From: a virus
DNA length: 64,000 bases
Virus record (IMG/VR): IMGVR_UViG_3300036770_008729
Location: 95,359-159,358 of that record
Strand: one strand, 5' to 3'
Shown here piece by piece: positions 52,724-61,651 of this stretch. The position numbers were made by a program, and so were the translations under genes. The notes beneath the pieces are model-generated. The model did not search any database, was not told the origin of the DNA, and saw only the letters and a list, made by a program, of their open reading frames with translations. Position 1 is the first letter of the stretch. Each line of letters starts with the position of its first letter.

Positions 52724-52998
52724 TGGAAATGTTTAACTACTACACACTTGACGAATGTATCGATAAGAGTTCGGTATTCGAAAAATTAAACGACCTTAAA
52801 AACGAAGGTAAAATAACCTACTCAGTAGAAGGTGAGGTCCTTAAAATTAACGACATTGATCTAGAGGAAAATGACATTGAAGAACTTACTGAGGTATTTG
52901 AAAATAATGATGTCTTTCCTTATTTAGACAGAGAAGAAGATGAAGATGAAGATGGTGGATTTGGTAACTATTATGATGATGAAGAGGAGGATTACTAA
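52723..52998 (+). CDS. Small acidic protein
   Basis: A 91-residue protein with an extremely acidic C-terminus (DREEDEDEDGG ... DDEEEDY). It overlaps its neighbours by one and three bases. Such tails can mimic nucleic acid or bind basic proteins; this is speculation. Confidence 0.6.
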   Translation: MEMFNYYTLDECIDKSSVFEKLNDLKNEGKITYSVEGEVLKINDIDLEENDIEELTEVFENNDVFPYLDREEDEDEDGGFGNYYDDEEEDY

Positions 52999-53132
52999 TG
53001 AATAGCGACTACGAAAGATATAATTTTTGGAATTTAGAATTACCAAAAACTAAACAAGAACCAAAACCTGAAATAAAAGATATTGATAAACCTAAACCGG
53101 TGGATACTAAACCGGTTGTAATAAAACCTTAA
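52998..53132 (+). CDS. Small Pro/Lys-rich peptide
   Basis: A 44-residue peptide (MNSDYERYNFWNLELPKTKQ at the start) with a Pro/Lys/Asp-rich, repeat-like C-terminus. It sits between the acidic protein and the exonuclease with no gap, so it is probably translated. Confidence 0.5.
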   Translation: MNSDYERYNFWNLELPKTKQEPKPEIKDIDKPKPVDTKPVVIKP

Positions 53133-53795
53133 ATGGAACTTTTCCACTTTGATATTGAAACTGCCGGAAAATATCCGGATTTCAATACTTTTAAACAAAA
53201 CGACCAAAAAGGAGCTAGTCTTTTTGAAGCTAAATTCAATAAAATGGAATGGCATCTTAAATATAAAGATGTTGATGAGGCTTATCTTAATAATTCTGGA
53301 ATCATTTCTACCTATGGTAGAATTTGTTGCATTTCATTTGGATTTTTAGATAATGAAGGACAAAAAAAGATTAGTTCTTTTTACGGTGAAGATGAAATGG
53401 ATATAGTAAAATCATTTAATGATTTACTTAAAAAAATAGAACAAAAGAATTTCAATCTATCTGGATTCAGAATAATGTATTTTGATATACCTTGGATATT
53501 ACATAAACTTCATCATTATGAGATTGAACCAGCGAATATCATCTACTCATATAATAAGAAGCCTTGGGAAATGAGAATCATCGATCTTTTTGATGACTGG
53601 AAAGGTAAGTTTGCGTGGACATTTAGTTTCGATGAAGTTTGTTATGAATTGGGAGTGAAATCACCAAAGGATAAAATGGATGGCTCATTAGTTCACAAAT
53701 ACTACTGGCAATCAAAGTTTGAAGAAATAAAAACCTATTGTGAGAAAGATGTTAATTCTTCAATTGAGGTTTCTAAAAAATTATATAAAAAATAA
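53133..53795 (+). CDS. DnaQ-like 3'-5' exonuclease
   Basis: A 220-residue DEDD-family exonuclease. FHFDIETAG (Asp7, Glu9) is motif I, GFRIMYFDIPWI is motif II and YCEKDVNSS is motif III. The form resembles the stand-alone exonucleases related to family-B DNA polymerase proofreading domains. It could process DNA ends or RNA during replication or recombination. Confidence 0.8.
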   Translation: MELFHFDIETAGKYPDFNTFKQNDQKGASLFEAKFNKMEWHLKYKDVDEAYLNNSGIISTYGRICCISFGFLDNEGQKKISSFYGEDEMDIVKSFNDLLKKIEQKNFNLSGFRIMYFDIPWILHKLHHYEIEPANIIYSYNKKPWEMRIIDLFDDWKGKFAWTFSFDEVCYELGVKSPKDKMDGSLVHKYYWQSKFEEIKTYCEKDVNSSIEVSKKLYKK

Positions 53796-53800
53796 AAAAA

Positions 53801-54412
53801 ATGTCAAAAGGAAGAAAAGGTCCTCGTTATTTAACACATGATGAAGACAAAGAATTGGTAGTTAAAGCACTTAATGGTGATAATCTATCTTATAGTATAT
53901 TAGCTGAGAAATATAAACCTATTCTTTACACTGCTGTTAGAAGAAGAATGTGGTCTATTTCTGAGGAAGAGGCTGAAGATATCACTATGACATCATTGGG
54001 TAGAGCATTTGTTTATCTTAAAACATATAATCCTGCAAAAAGTAAACTATTCTCTTGGATGATATATGTTTGTCATAATTACATGAATTCAATTCCAAGA
54101 AGAAAGAAATCTATTGAAAATATTAGATATAGTGAAACCGAAAGACCAATTGAAACATTTGCAAACTCTACTGAGTCTGACGATATTAATGGTCATATAG
54201 ATGAATCAAACAAACTAAAATTAGTTAGAAAACTAGTTGAAAAATTAGATCCTGAATGTAGAGATGTATTTATGCTTAAGTATTTCAGAGAAATGTCTAA
54301 TGAAGAGATTGCTAAAGAAATGGGGATAAAAGAATCTGATGTTTATTATCGAGCCAAAAAAGGTAAAGATCAATTAAAGAAATGGTTAAAAAATTATGAT
54401 TTATTTGAATGA
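53801..54412 (+). CDS. Sigma factor, late-transcription type (gp55-like)
   Basis: A 203-residue ECF-like sigma factor. Region 2 includes ILAEKYKPILYTAVRRRMW and a region 2.4-like helix. Region 4 includes LDPECRDVFMLKYFREMSNE, EEIAKEMGIKESDVYYRAKK. In T4 the equivalent gp55 directs host polymerase to TATAAATA late promoters. This factor is a good candidate to read the TTAATATATA motif upstream of tagged genes (inference). Confidence 0.85.
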   Translation: MSKGRKGPRYLTHDEDKELVVKALNGDNLSYSILAEKYKPILYTAVRRRMWSISEEEAEDITMTSLGRAFVYLKTYNPAKSKLFSWMIYVCHNYMNSIPRRKKSIENIRYSETERPIETFANSTESDDINGHIDESNKLKLVRKLVEKLDPECRDVFMLKYFREMSNEEIAKEMGIKESDVYYRAKKGKDQLKKWLKNYDLFE

Positions 54413-54501
54413 AATTTTAGTAATGTTTATAGATTAAACCACTATACAAATTTTCAACCTCTATTCTGAAGAGATAATTTGATAAAAACTAATAAAATAA
54501 A

Positions 54502-55425
54502 ATGAGTAAATCAAAAAAAAATGTAAAAACTCTATTAAGATATCCAGGTGGTAAAAGTAAAGCCATTGATTTAATTACACCCTATGTTAAAGATTATGAT
54601 AAAATAGTATCTCCTTTTTTAGGTGGTGGGTCTTTAGAAGTACATTGGGCAGCTAACTTAAATAAAGAGGTTATTGGATATGATATATTCGATGTTTTAG
54701 TAAATTTTTGGAATATTCTATTGAATAATCCGAAAGAGCTATCAAATAAGATGAATACTATCCCTCCAACAAATGATGAATACACTAAGATAAAAGAATT
54801 ATTAATTAGCTTAGATAAAACTCAGAATATGTTAAAAGATTGGCAGACTGATTATTATAAAAGAGATAAAAAAATATCACTTGATGATATAACACTGGCT
54901 GCTTATTACTACTTCAATCATAATTGTTCATATGGGCCTGGATATCTTGGATGGCCAAGTTCTGTATATTTAAACGACAAAAAATGGAAATCCATGTCTG
55001 ATAAGATTAAAGGTTTCATTTGTCCTAAACTAAGTGTTTATAATGAGACTTTTGATATCTCTATTCCTAAACATAAAAATGACTTTCTTTATTTAGATCC
55101 ACCATATTATTTAGAAAGAGATTCTGACAACAAAATGCATAAAGGAATGTATCCAATGAAGAATATAGATGTTCACCACTCTGGATTTGACCATGAGTTA
55201 TTAAGAGATTTGTTATTAAAACACGAGGGTGACTTTGTTATGTCTTATAACAATTGTGAGACAATAAGAGAATATTATAAAGACTTTGAATTATTTTATC
55301 CTAAATGGGCATACTCAATGAGTAATGGTGAAAAGCGTATCGGAAAAAATAGAGTTCAGCTAAATGAATCCAAAATAGTTAAAGAGTCTCATGAAATATT
55401 GATAATTAAGAGAAACAAAAAATAG
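54502..55425 (+). CDS. Dam-type DNA adenine methylase
   Basis: A 307-residue D12-class N6-adenine methyltransferase. N-terminal RYPGGKSKAI and PFLGGGSLEVHWA bind AdoMet; the catalytic motif is LDPPYY. It modifies adenine in DNA, probably to resist restriction. It ends in TAG. A second, different Dam-like gene is at 61652. Confidence 0.88.
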   Translation: MSKSKKNVKTLLRYPGGKSKAIDLITPYVKDYDKIVSPFLGGGSLEVHWAANLNKEVIGYDIFDVLVNFWNILLNNPKELSNKMNTIPPTNDEYTKIKELLISLDKTQNMLKDWQTDYYKRDKKISLDDITLAAYYYFNHNCSYGPGYLGWPSSVYLNDKKWKSMSDKIKGFICPKLSVYNETFDISIPKHKNDFLYLDPPYYLERDSDNKMHKGMYPMKNIDVHHSGFDHELLRDLLLKHEGDFVMSYNNCETIREYYKDFELFYPKWAYSMSNGEKRIGKNRVQLNESKIVKESHEILIIKRNKK

Positions 55426-55586
55426 ACCTTATGATTTCTTTTTTATTTAATAATGAACTCTATTTTTGATTTTATAATGTCTAAAATTCTTCGTGTGTGT
55501 AAGTGAACTAATAATTTTTTGTGATTTGTACCTTTCTCAATTCAATCTCAAGCAATTGCAAATATTAAAAAGAATTTATCAATAAA

Positions 55587-55618
55587 TTTGGATAATATTG
55601 TTTTTCTCCTTACCTTTG
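55587..55618 (+). promoter_or_regulatory. Early-type promoter 1 of tandem pair
   Basis: TTTG at 55587-55590 and TACCTTTG at 55611-55618 are 20 bases apart. The 327-base gap 55426-55752 holds this and the next promoter and nothing else clearly functional. Confidence 0.65.
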
Positions 55619-55679
55619 TATTATCAAATTAAGAGAAACAATAAGTCAAACAAAAAAAGATAAAAAAATCTCAAAAAAG

Positions 55680-55710
55680 TTTGACAAATCAGAAAAGTTC
55701 CTTATATTTG
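55680..55710 (+). promoter_or_regulatory. Early-type promoter 2 of tandem pair
   Basis: TTTG at 55680-55683 (within TTTGACA) and TATATTTG at 55703-55710 are 19 bases apart, a nearly perfect Bacteroidota promoter. Two promoters in tandem suggest strong expression of the gene at 55753. Confidence 0.75.
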
Positions 55711-55752
55711 TAAAAGATAATTAAACGACTAACCACTAAAAAACTAAAAAAT

Positions 55753-56376
55753 ATGGCAAATTTATTCAACAAAGCAAAAAAAGCAGCACCAGCAAAAGAT
55801 ACTAAGGGAAAAGATGAAAAAGTTCGTATCAAAATCGAGGACCCATCTTTCTTTGATAAAGTTCAAAAATTAGAAGTTCTTAATGACCAAATGAAAGTGG
55901 CTAAAGCAAAAGCAGATATGATTTCTGATGAACTTCGTGATGTTGCTAAAGTAGAGTGGGCTAACTTATATGACAAAACTGGTAAAAATCCTGGGTCAAT
56001 TATGTTAGAGCATGTAAATGATAATGATGATACTGCTCAATTGATGTTTATTCCACAAGACAAATATATCACTGTAAATGCAGAAAGAGCTGATGAGCTT
56101 CGTTCTACTTATGGTGAAGAAATCGTTGAAGAAAAAACTACTTTCTCTTTCGATAACGAAATGATTGAGAAGTATGGTGAAGTGTTGAGTTCTTTGATTG
56201 AAGGTTGTTCTGAAATCTCAGCTAAAGACAAAGAAAAAATCATCAAAGCGGTAACTGTTTTCTCTGTAGCAAAAGGCACCATCGACAAATTAGACAAATA
56301 TGGTGATGTTTCTAAAGTAATGGAAAATGTAAAACCAGTAGTAATGTTAAAAAATATTGAAGTTATCAAAGGTTAA
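55753..56376 (+). CDS. Strongly expressed unknown protein
   Basis: A 207-residue, Lys- and Glu-rich protein with an Ala/Lys-rich N-terminus (FNKAKKAAPAKDTKGKDEKV). Helical, with no recognised domain. Two tandem early promoters upstream suggest an abundant early protein such as a nucleic-acid binder. That role is only inferred from expression signals and composition. Confidence 0.65.
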   Translation: MANLFNKAKKAAPAKDTKGKDEKVRIKIEDPSFFDKVQKLEVLNDQMKVAKAKADMISDELRDVAKVEWANLYDKTGKNPGSIMLEHVNDNDDTAQLMFIPQDKYITVNAERADELRSTYGEEIVEEKTTFSFDNEMIEKYGEVLSSLIEGCSEISAKDKEKIIKAVTVFSVAKGTIDKLDKYGDVSKVMENVKPVVMLKNIEVIKG

Positions 56377-56418
56377 TCCTTTGATAACTTTTTGACTAAA
56401 TCAAATATAATCAAAGTT

Positions 56419-56500
56419 GCCCTTTTGTTGGAATTGGTAGACATCTCAGACTAAGGATCTGAGGCCGAAAGGTGTGAGAGTTCGAGTCTCTCAGAGGGTA
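56419..56500 (+). tRNA. tRNA-Leu (AAG)
   Basis: A type II tRNA with variable arm. The anticodon arm TCAGA-CTAAGGA-TCTGA gives anticodon AAG, reading CUU (Leu). The T arm GAGAG-TTCGAGT-CTCTC is perfect. Acceptor ends pair with two G-U pairs. No CCA is encoded, fitting the phage CCA-adding enzyme. Confidence 0.9.
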
Positions 56501-56509
56501 CTAAAAACT

Positions 56510-56581
56510 GGTCCTGTAATTTAACGGATAAAATTTCTGCCTTCTAAGCAGAATATCGGGGTTCGATTCCCTGCGGGACTA
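56510..56581 (+). tRNA. tRNA-Arg (TCT)
   Basis: The anticodon arm TCTGC-CTTCTAA-GCAGA gives anticodon TCT, reading AGA (Arg), a codon used often here. T loop is TTCGATT. No encoded CCA. It follows tRNA-Leu by nine bases. Confidence 0.9.
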
Positions 56582-56597
56582 CTAATAAATATTTCTC

Positions 56598-56867
56598 ATG
56601 AAAAAACTATTATTCATAATCACATCGTCTGGTCTTTTGGTAAGTTGTGTGAGTTCTTGTATCACAACTACAAAACCTGAATTAAACAAAGTTGATTCTA
56701 TCGCTATGTATAAAATGGAAGTAGAATCTCTAAGATTAGAGAATGAAGAACTTAAATCTCAACTTAATTGGTTGAGAGACGACTTAAGATTTAAAGAAAG
56801 TGAAGTAAGTTATTGGGGTCATAAATATGACTCTTGTATGACTATCTTACAGAAGCGTAAAAAGTGA
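56598..56867 (+). CDS. Lipoprotein with coiled coil
   Basis: An 89-residue protein with a lipoprotein signal (LLFIITSSGLLVSC lipobox) and a coiled coil (MEVESLRLENEELKSQLNWL). Resembles short lysis-type or spanin-like lipoproteins in build, but this is only a possibility. It overlaps the next gene by four bases. Confidence 0.55.
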   Translation: MKKLLFIITSSGLLVSCVSSCITTTKPELNKVDSIAMYKMEVESLRLENEELKSQLNWLRDDLRFKESEVSYWGHKYDSCMTILQKRKK

Positions 56868-57625
56868 AAATACAAACATTTATATTTGCTCATAAACAAG
56901 AAATTATTATAGATTATATAAAATCTAATAAGTTCAAGTATTTACCTAATGTAACTTATCTTTTATTGGGAAATGGTGACTCTACAAATGTAGAAAACTT
57001 AGAAAATGTAGTAGTTGCTAAAAACAAAGAATCAAATAGAGAACAATTTCCTTTATTTGTTGCTTATACCGGTTGGTATTGCATTTGGAAAAATGGATTG
57101 ATTGATGAAGATACAGACTATATAAACTTATTTGAATATGATATAACTTTATCAATTTACTTTGATGAGGTCTTATTGAAAGAGTTAAGAAATTTTCCTG
57201 ATATAGTGTTTTTTACTTACTATACAATGAATAGTCCAATGTTTATGTTAAAGGAATGGACTGAAAGAGTTAGAAGTCACTATTTAGAAAAAGGATTAGA
57301 TATATGGAAACATTTTGGAGAGGAGAAAGATAATAAAGACCAATCTTATTGGTCTTGTTCAACTAATATATGTCTAAGTAAAAATTCGTTTTTTGACTTT
57401 ATGGAAGATTTTGAAACTTATTTTGACAGAATTTCATTATCTCAGTTTCCTGGTCATGAATTTGAGCAATCAGTGAGTTTTTATTTTCTTTTGAATAATA
57501 AAAATATTTTACTATTAAAAAGAATTTTAACTCATTATGAGGCAAATTCGCATAAAAATACTAAATTTGCTAGAGTATTAAATTACGAAAACATTAAACA
57601 AGATTTAATTAAAAACAAATTATGA
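56864..57625 (+). CDS. Unknown, possibly glycosyltransferase-like
   Basis: Starts with GTG at 56864 (253 residues). The N-terminus QTFIFAHKQEIIIDY followed by YINLFEYDITLS with acidic residues is somewhat like small GT-A glycosyltransferases, but no clear motif is confirmed. Coupled to the lipoprotein gene. Confidence 0.5.
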   Translation: MKIQTFIFAHKQEIIIDYIKSNKFKYLPNVTYLLLGNGDSTNVENLENVVVAKNKESNREQFPLFVAYTGWYCIWKNGLIDEDTDYINLFEYDITLSIYFDEVLLKELRNFPDIVFFTYYTMNSPMFMLKEWTERVRSHYLEKGLDIWKHFGEEKDNKDQSYWSCSTNICLSKNSFFDFMEDFETYFDRISLSQFPGHEFEQSVSFYFLLNNKNILLLKRILTHYEANSHKNTKFARVLNYENIKQDLIKNKL

Positions 57626-57807
57626 AAGAAGTATTAGAATTAAAATTACCAGACTTTTTGAATTTATCAATGGAGTATCCAAATGATATAGATTTCGGTA
57701 GAATATGTAGAACAATGTTTCCAACAGTTGAGGCGAATAAAGTACTTCCTAATGATCATGATTTGGGAAAATTTGTAAGAAAATTTTTACAAGAAATTCA
57801 AAAATAA
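57622..57807 (+). CDS. Small protein
   Basis: A 61-residue protein (ELKLPDFLNLSMEYPNDIDF) overlapping the previous gene by four bases. No motif. Confidence 0.5.
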   Translation: MKEVLELKLPDFLNLSMEYPNDIDFGRICRTMFPTVEANKVLPNDHDLGKFVRKFLQEIQK

Positions 57808-57808
57808 A

Positions 57809-57839
57809 TTTGACAATTAAAAAAATGTCCTTATCTTTG
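57809..57839 (+). promoter_or_regulatory. Early-type promoter with -33 and -7 boxes
   Basis: TTTG at 57809-57812 and TATCTTTG at 57832-57839 are 19 bases apart. It drives the MoxR-type ATPase at 57881. Confidence 0.75.
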
Positions 57840-57880
57840 TAAAAGAATTAAAAATATAAAATATAAAAGAAATAACTAAA

Positions 57881-59029
57881 ATGAGTATGACTACTACAAA
57901 AACTACAGATGGAACAATGCCAAAAGAAATGGCAGAAAAATTATCACTATTAACTCCAAAAGAGCGTAAATATTTGGCAATTATGTGGGCTAAGTATGGT
58001 GTTCTTTACATCACCTCAAAACCAGGTGTTGCTAAGTCAGCGATTGGTCGTTCTATCGCTGAGAAAATGGGATATCGCTATCTTGATATGCGATTATCAA
58101 TGTCAGATGAAAGTGACTTCAAATATCCATACCTAGAAGATATGCCACTTTCAAATGGTTCTGGTAAAATGGTTAAAGTTTCCGGCTACGCAGTTCCTCG
58201 TTGGGCTTATGAGGCTAATAACCAACCAACTATTATTCACTTTGAAGAGTTAAACCGAGCTCCTCAATTCGTTAGAAATGCAGCTTTACAAATCTTACTT
58301 GAGCGTGAGATTGGTGAGTTTAAGTTCAATGATAATGTCTTAATGATGGCATCGGGAAATCTTGGTGACGAAGATGGAACAGATGTTGAAGAGTTCGACG
58401 CGGCTCTTAACAACCGTCTAATCCACGTGTCTCATAGTCTTTCTGTTGACGAGTGGTTAGGTGATTTCGCTTCTGATAACTGTCACAAGCTTATCACTTC
58501 ATTCATCAAAGCTCATCCAGAGCAGATGTATAAGACGAGTGATAACAGCAAAGGTTACGCTACACCGCGTTCTTGGACTATGTTATCTAAGTTCATCACA
58601 TCTAATTGGGGAATGGATGCATCACCAAAAGACTTCTTACCATTGTTAAAAGAAGTTGCAACTGGTTATCTTGGAAACTCAGCAATGAAGTTCATTCAGT
58701 ATTGTGAAGATATGTTGAATATCTCTATCAATGATGTTCTTAATAACTATGATGGTATTAAGAAGGATTTGGAAAAATACAACCGTGATAAAAACTCGGA
58801 GTTAATTCAATCTTTGAAAGAGATTGACATCACTAAACTAACAGACAAGCAATTAACAAACGCTGTGAAGTTCTTAAAGAATGTTGGTGATGATGAGAAA
58901 ACCGCATACTTACTTTACATCTTGGATAACATCACTGATGTAACTAATCCAAAGTTAAAGAAGTTCTTGTTGGAGTTCGAAGATTTGTTGAGAACTATTA
59001 AGAAAATCAACAAACCTGGTAGTAAATAA
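57881..59029 (+). CDS. MoxR-type AAA+ ATPase
   Basis: A 382-residue MoxR-family AAA+ ATPase. Walker A is SKPGVAKS (46-53), a variant of GPPGVGKS with the glycines partly replaced. Walker B is IIHFEELNRA (118-127). The sensor-type segment MMASGNLG follows. MoxR ATPases act with VWA proteins in maturation of other proteins; the VWA partner is at 43291. Target in phage infection is unknown. Confidence 0.85.
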   Translation: MSMTTTKTTDGTMPKEMAEKLSLLTPKERKYLAIMWAKYGVLYITSKPGVAKSAIGRSIAEKMGYRYLDMRLSMSDESDFKYPYLEDMPLSNGSGKMVKVSGYAVPRWAYEANNQPTIIHFEELNRAPQFVRNAALQILLEREIGEFKFNDNVLMMASGNLGDEDGTDVEEFDAALNNRLIHVSHSLSVDEWLGDFASDNCHKLITSFIKAHPEQMYKTSDNSKGYATPRSWTMLSKFITSNWGMDASPKDFLPLLKEVATGYLGNSAMKFIQYCEDMLNISINDVLNNYDGIKKDLEKYNRDKNSELIQSLKEIDITKLTDKQLTNAVKFLKNVGDDEKTAYLLYILDNITDVTNPKLKKFLLEFEDLLRTIKKINKPGSK

Positions 59030-59047
59030 TTTACCAGTAGTCATCTG

Positions 59048-59076
59048 AAGGGGAACTCTTAGTTCCCCTTTTTTTA
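59048..59076 (+). terminator. Rho-independent terminator
   Basis: AAGGGGAACT (59048-59057) pairs with AGTTCCCCTT (59061-59070), followed by T's. A 10-bp stem with a three-base loop after the MoxR gene. Confidence 0.9.
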
Positions 59077-59094
59077 TGTAAACAAAAAAATATA

Positions 59095-59110
59095 TTTTCA
59101 ATATATAAAA
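59095..59110 (+). promoter_or_regulatory. Candidate late-type promoter
   Basis: TTTTCAATATATAAAA lies just before the ATG at 59112, similar to the element upstream of the homing endonuclease. Confidence 0.4.
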
Positions 59111-59111
59111 T

Positions 59112-59381
59112 ATGGATCAATATCTAGAAGTGCAAATGATACTACTCACTGAGTATGGTGAGTTTATAGGTAAAAAAACCCATATATCCATAGAACAATA
59201 TTCTACACTAGTCAAAATGAGTAAAGGATTCTTTTCGGCCGGTTTTGAATTGACTTGTGAAGATGGTTCATTTATGGTTTTTGCACCAGAAGTAGTTGCA
59301 AAATCAGTATTAAAAATAAAAAAGAAATTAGTTAGTAGAAGTAAAGAAATGGAGGGTGATGATGTGGAAGAGCAAATTTAA
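59112..59381 (+). CDS. Unknown small protein
   Basis: An 89-residue protein with a beta-rich body (EVQMILLTEYGEFIGKKTHI) and a charged C-terminus. Overlaps the RNase H-like gene by about 23 bases. Not recognised. Confidence 0.55.
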   Translation: MDQYLEVQMILLTEYGEFIGKKTHISIEQYSTLVKMSKGFFSAGFELTCEDGSFMVFAPEVVAKSVLKIKKKLVSRSKEMEGDDVEEQI

Positions 59382-60012
59382 AAGATTTGGAGGTGATCAT
59401 ATTGAAGATATTGTAGAATATCTAAAAAATTTTATTGAAAAAGACCCAACTGTGACTATTAGTGTTGGTTGTGATTCAATTCAAAAAAGAAGAAGAACAC
59501 TTTACGCTATAACTATAATGTTGTATAATACAGACATCGGAAGAGGAGCTCACGTTATATTCTTCAGAGAATCCTGTCCTAAGATTAGAGAAACACAATC
59601 TAGACTTTATAAAGAAGCTCAATACCTACATGATTTAGCAACTTATTTAGATACAGAACTTCAATCTTTTTATAAAAGAAAAGACCTTACTGAAATCGAA
59701 AGAAAAAGATATAAGTATCATCTTCTGAAATGTAATGGTGAGTTTCTACATGTACCATCACATCAAGATTTTGCAGTGATGAAATCACTTAGTTTGACTT
59801 CAGCTGATAATGTAGAATATAAGTTAGTTGATATACATGTTGATTTTAATCCGTCAGAAGGAACAATAAATGAAAATGGAATGCACAAAAATAAATCATA
59901 TGCTGCTTATAAAAGTTATGCTCCGTGGTTAAGAGGTTTAGGATTTAGAACTTGGGCAAAACCGATCGCATGGGCTAGTACGAGTGCAGCAGATCTCCTA
60001 CTACAAGATTAA
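59359..60012 (+). CDS. RNase H-like protein (YkuK/DUF458 type)
   Basis: ATG at 59359 is preferred (ATG 59362 is also possible). About 217 residues with VGCDSIQKRRRTLYAITIML (an RNase H-fold first strand with Asp) and DIHVDFNPSE, then AKPIAWASTSAADLL, like the YkuK (DUF458) family. These are predicted nucleases of unknown substrate. Function here is not shown. Confidence 0.65.
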   Translation: MMWKSKFKRFGGDHIEDIVEYLKNFIEKDPTVTISVGCDSIQKRRRTLYAITIMLYNTDIGRGAHVIFFRESCPKIRETQSRLYKEAQYLHDLATYLDTELQSFYKRKDLTEIERKRYKYHLLKCNGEFLHVPSHQDFAVMKSLSLTSADNVEYKLVDIHVDFNPSEGTINENGMHKNKSYAAYKSYAPWLRGLGFRTWAKPIAWASTSAADLLLQD

Positions 60013-60018
60013 AAAAGA

Positions 60019-60393
60019 ATGTCAGATATTAATTCATATCTTTTACAAAAAATGGGTTGGAAACATTATCATTCATTCCATGGTATTCCTTTTTTAGGAA
60101 AGGGTAATCATAATTCATTTTGGTTTGAAAATAAAGAACTGATAAGATATCATCTTTATGATTTAGGAAGAAAAGTTTGCTTTATTATCAAAGAACTCAC
60201 TAGTGAAGAAAAACAAATATCAAATAAATTATATAACTTCATAGTAATAGAACTTTTGGAAAGTAAAGCTGATTCATCAAAGACTTTTCATTTTTCAACT
60301 AATCAAGAACTTATTAAATTAGTAATAGAACATGAAGCTTGTAATGAACAATATCAAAGACACTTTAGAATTAACAAAATATTAAAACAATGA
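60019..60393 (+). CDS. Small protein with shared C-terminal motif
   Basis: A 124-residue protein rich in His and Phe that ends RHFRINKILKQ, a form of the shared tail. It overlaps the BFN gene by four bases. The farthest tail-motif gene from the others. Confidence 0.55.
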   Translation: MSDINSYLLQKMGWKHYHSFHGIPFLGKGNHNSFWFENKELIRYHLYDLGRKVCFIIKELTSEEKQISNKLYNFIVIELLESKADSSKTFHFSTNQELIKLVIEHEACNEQYQRHFRINKILKQ

Positions 60394-60998
60394 AAAAAAG
60401 AAAACAAGTAAAAATTATCGGAATCTCTTATAGCCAATCACAGATGGGTTCGTATGTAGTTATCTTATCAGAAATCAAAGGTAAAAAAAAGCTACCACTT
60501 ATTGTTAAACCCAGTGATGCTCAACAAATAGCACTTAAAATCGAAAAGTTAAAACCACAAAGACCTTTGACTCATGACCTTTTCAAATCACTCACTGATT
60601 CATTCGGAATTGATATACAAGAAGTTTTTATTTACGCTGTTATTGAAGGTATATTCTATACTAAGATTGTTGCATCCAATGGTGGTGAAGAAGTTGAAAT
60701 AGAATGCGTTGCGGGTGATGGAATCTCATTATCTCTTGTTTATGAATGTCCGATTTATGTGGCTCAAGAAGTTATGGATTCAGCTGGAATCACAATTAGT
60801 GATGATGGTAGTCCATTAAAAGAAGATGAACCAGAAGATGTGGATTTATCTGAAGTTGATTTTAGTTCAGAACCAAAAACAAAAAGAAGAGTATCTGTTG
60901 ATGATTTAGAAAAGATGATGAATCAAGCACTTCAAAATGAAGAATATGAGATTGCAGCAGAACTAAGAGATAGAATCGCAAAATTAAGAGAACAATAA
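60390..60998 (+). CDS. BFN-domain protein with UVR motif
   Basis: A 202-residue protein. Residues about 5-135 match the bifunctional nuclease (BFN, DUF151) domain common in Bacteroidota, starting KIIGISYSQSQMGSYVVIL. After an acidic linker, DDLEKMMNQALQNEEYEIAA is a UVR (UvrB/UvrC-type) motif. This domain order is typical of a host-family protein. Nuclease activity is a family prediction. Phage role unknown. Confidence 0.8.
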   Translation: MKKRKQVKIIGISYSQSQMGSYVVILSEIKGKKKLPLIVKPSDAQQIALKIEKLKPQRPLTHDLFKSLTDSFGIDIQEVFIYAVIEGIFYTKIVASNGGEEVEIECVAGDGISLSLVYECPIYVAQEVMDSAGITISDDGSPLKEDEPEDVDLSEVDFSSEPKTKRRVSVDDLEKMMNQALQNEEYEIAAELRDRIAKLREQ

Positions 60999-60999
60999 A

Positions 61000-61599
61000 A
61001 TGAACTTATTCGAATCAGCCAAAGACAGAACATCAAATAAGAAGAAAATCAAATCTGTAAGAGTTGGTGGGAGAAGAACTACTAAAAAGTGGGAAAATCA
61101 ATTCAAAATTTCTCAAAAGATATTTGAATCACTTTCTGAATTAGGAGAGTTAAATGATGAAGATTTAATTAAAGATGCTTGTGTTGGATTTAGAAATCCA
61201 GTTGTCTTTGATAATCAAGTATCAGGTGCGATTTTTGAACTACCATACTATATACCAGGAAATCCTGGTGAATCAATGACTAAAGACCACTTAGTTGGAA
61301 TGAGTAATATAGTACTTTATATCTACAAAAATAAGATTTACGAAAGGTGGAACAGTGTAAGTGATTTTATAAGCACTCTAAAGGCTTTACAGGTTTTACT
61401 TCCTCTTCCAAAATCTCTGAACGACAAAGGAACATTTAAGTCTTGGCAATTTGATATAACTAATATAAATGAGTGTATCAAATGGTACAGGAAATTACAA
61501 AATGAAAACATTCTTTTCTTAAACGATAAAAATGGTAATCTTGTTTCTGTTATGGATGTTTATAATGAGTGGTATCAAAATAATAAAAGTTACCTCTAA
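61000..61599 (+). CDS. Unknown protein
   Basis: A 199-residue protein starting one base after the BFN stop. Basic N-terminus (KDRTSNKKKIKSVRVGGRRT) and aromatic C-terminus. No family recognised. Confidence 0.6.
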   Translation: MNLFESAKDRTSNKKKIKSVRVGGRRTTKKWENQFKISQKIFESLSELGELNDEDLIKDACVGFRNPVVFDNQVSGAIFELPYYIPGNPGESMTKDHLVGMSNIVLYIYKNKIYERWNSVSDFISTLKALQVLLPLPKSLNDKGTFKSWQFDITNINECIKWYRKLQNENILFLNDKNGNLVSVMDVYNEWYQNNKSYL

Positions 61600-61651
61600 A
61601 AATGCAACTTATTTCGTAATTAGCAATATAAATAAAAAATAAATTAATTAA

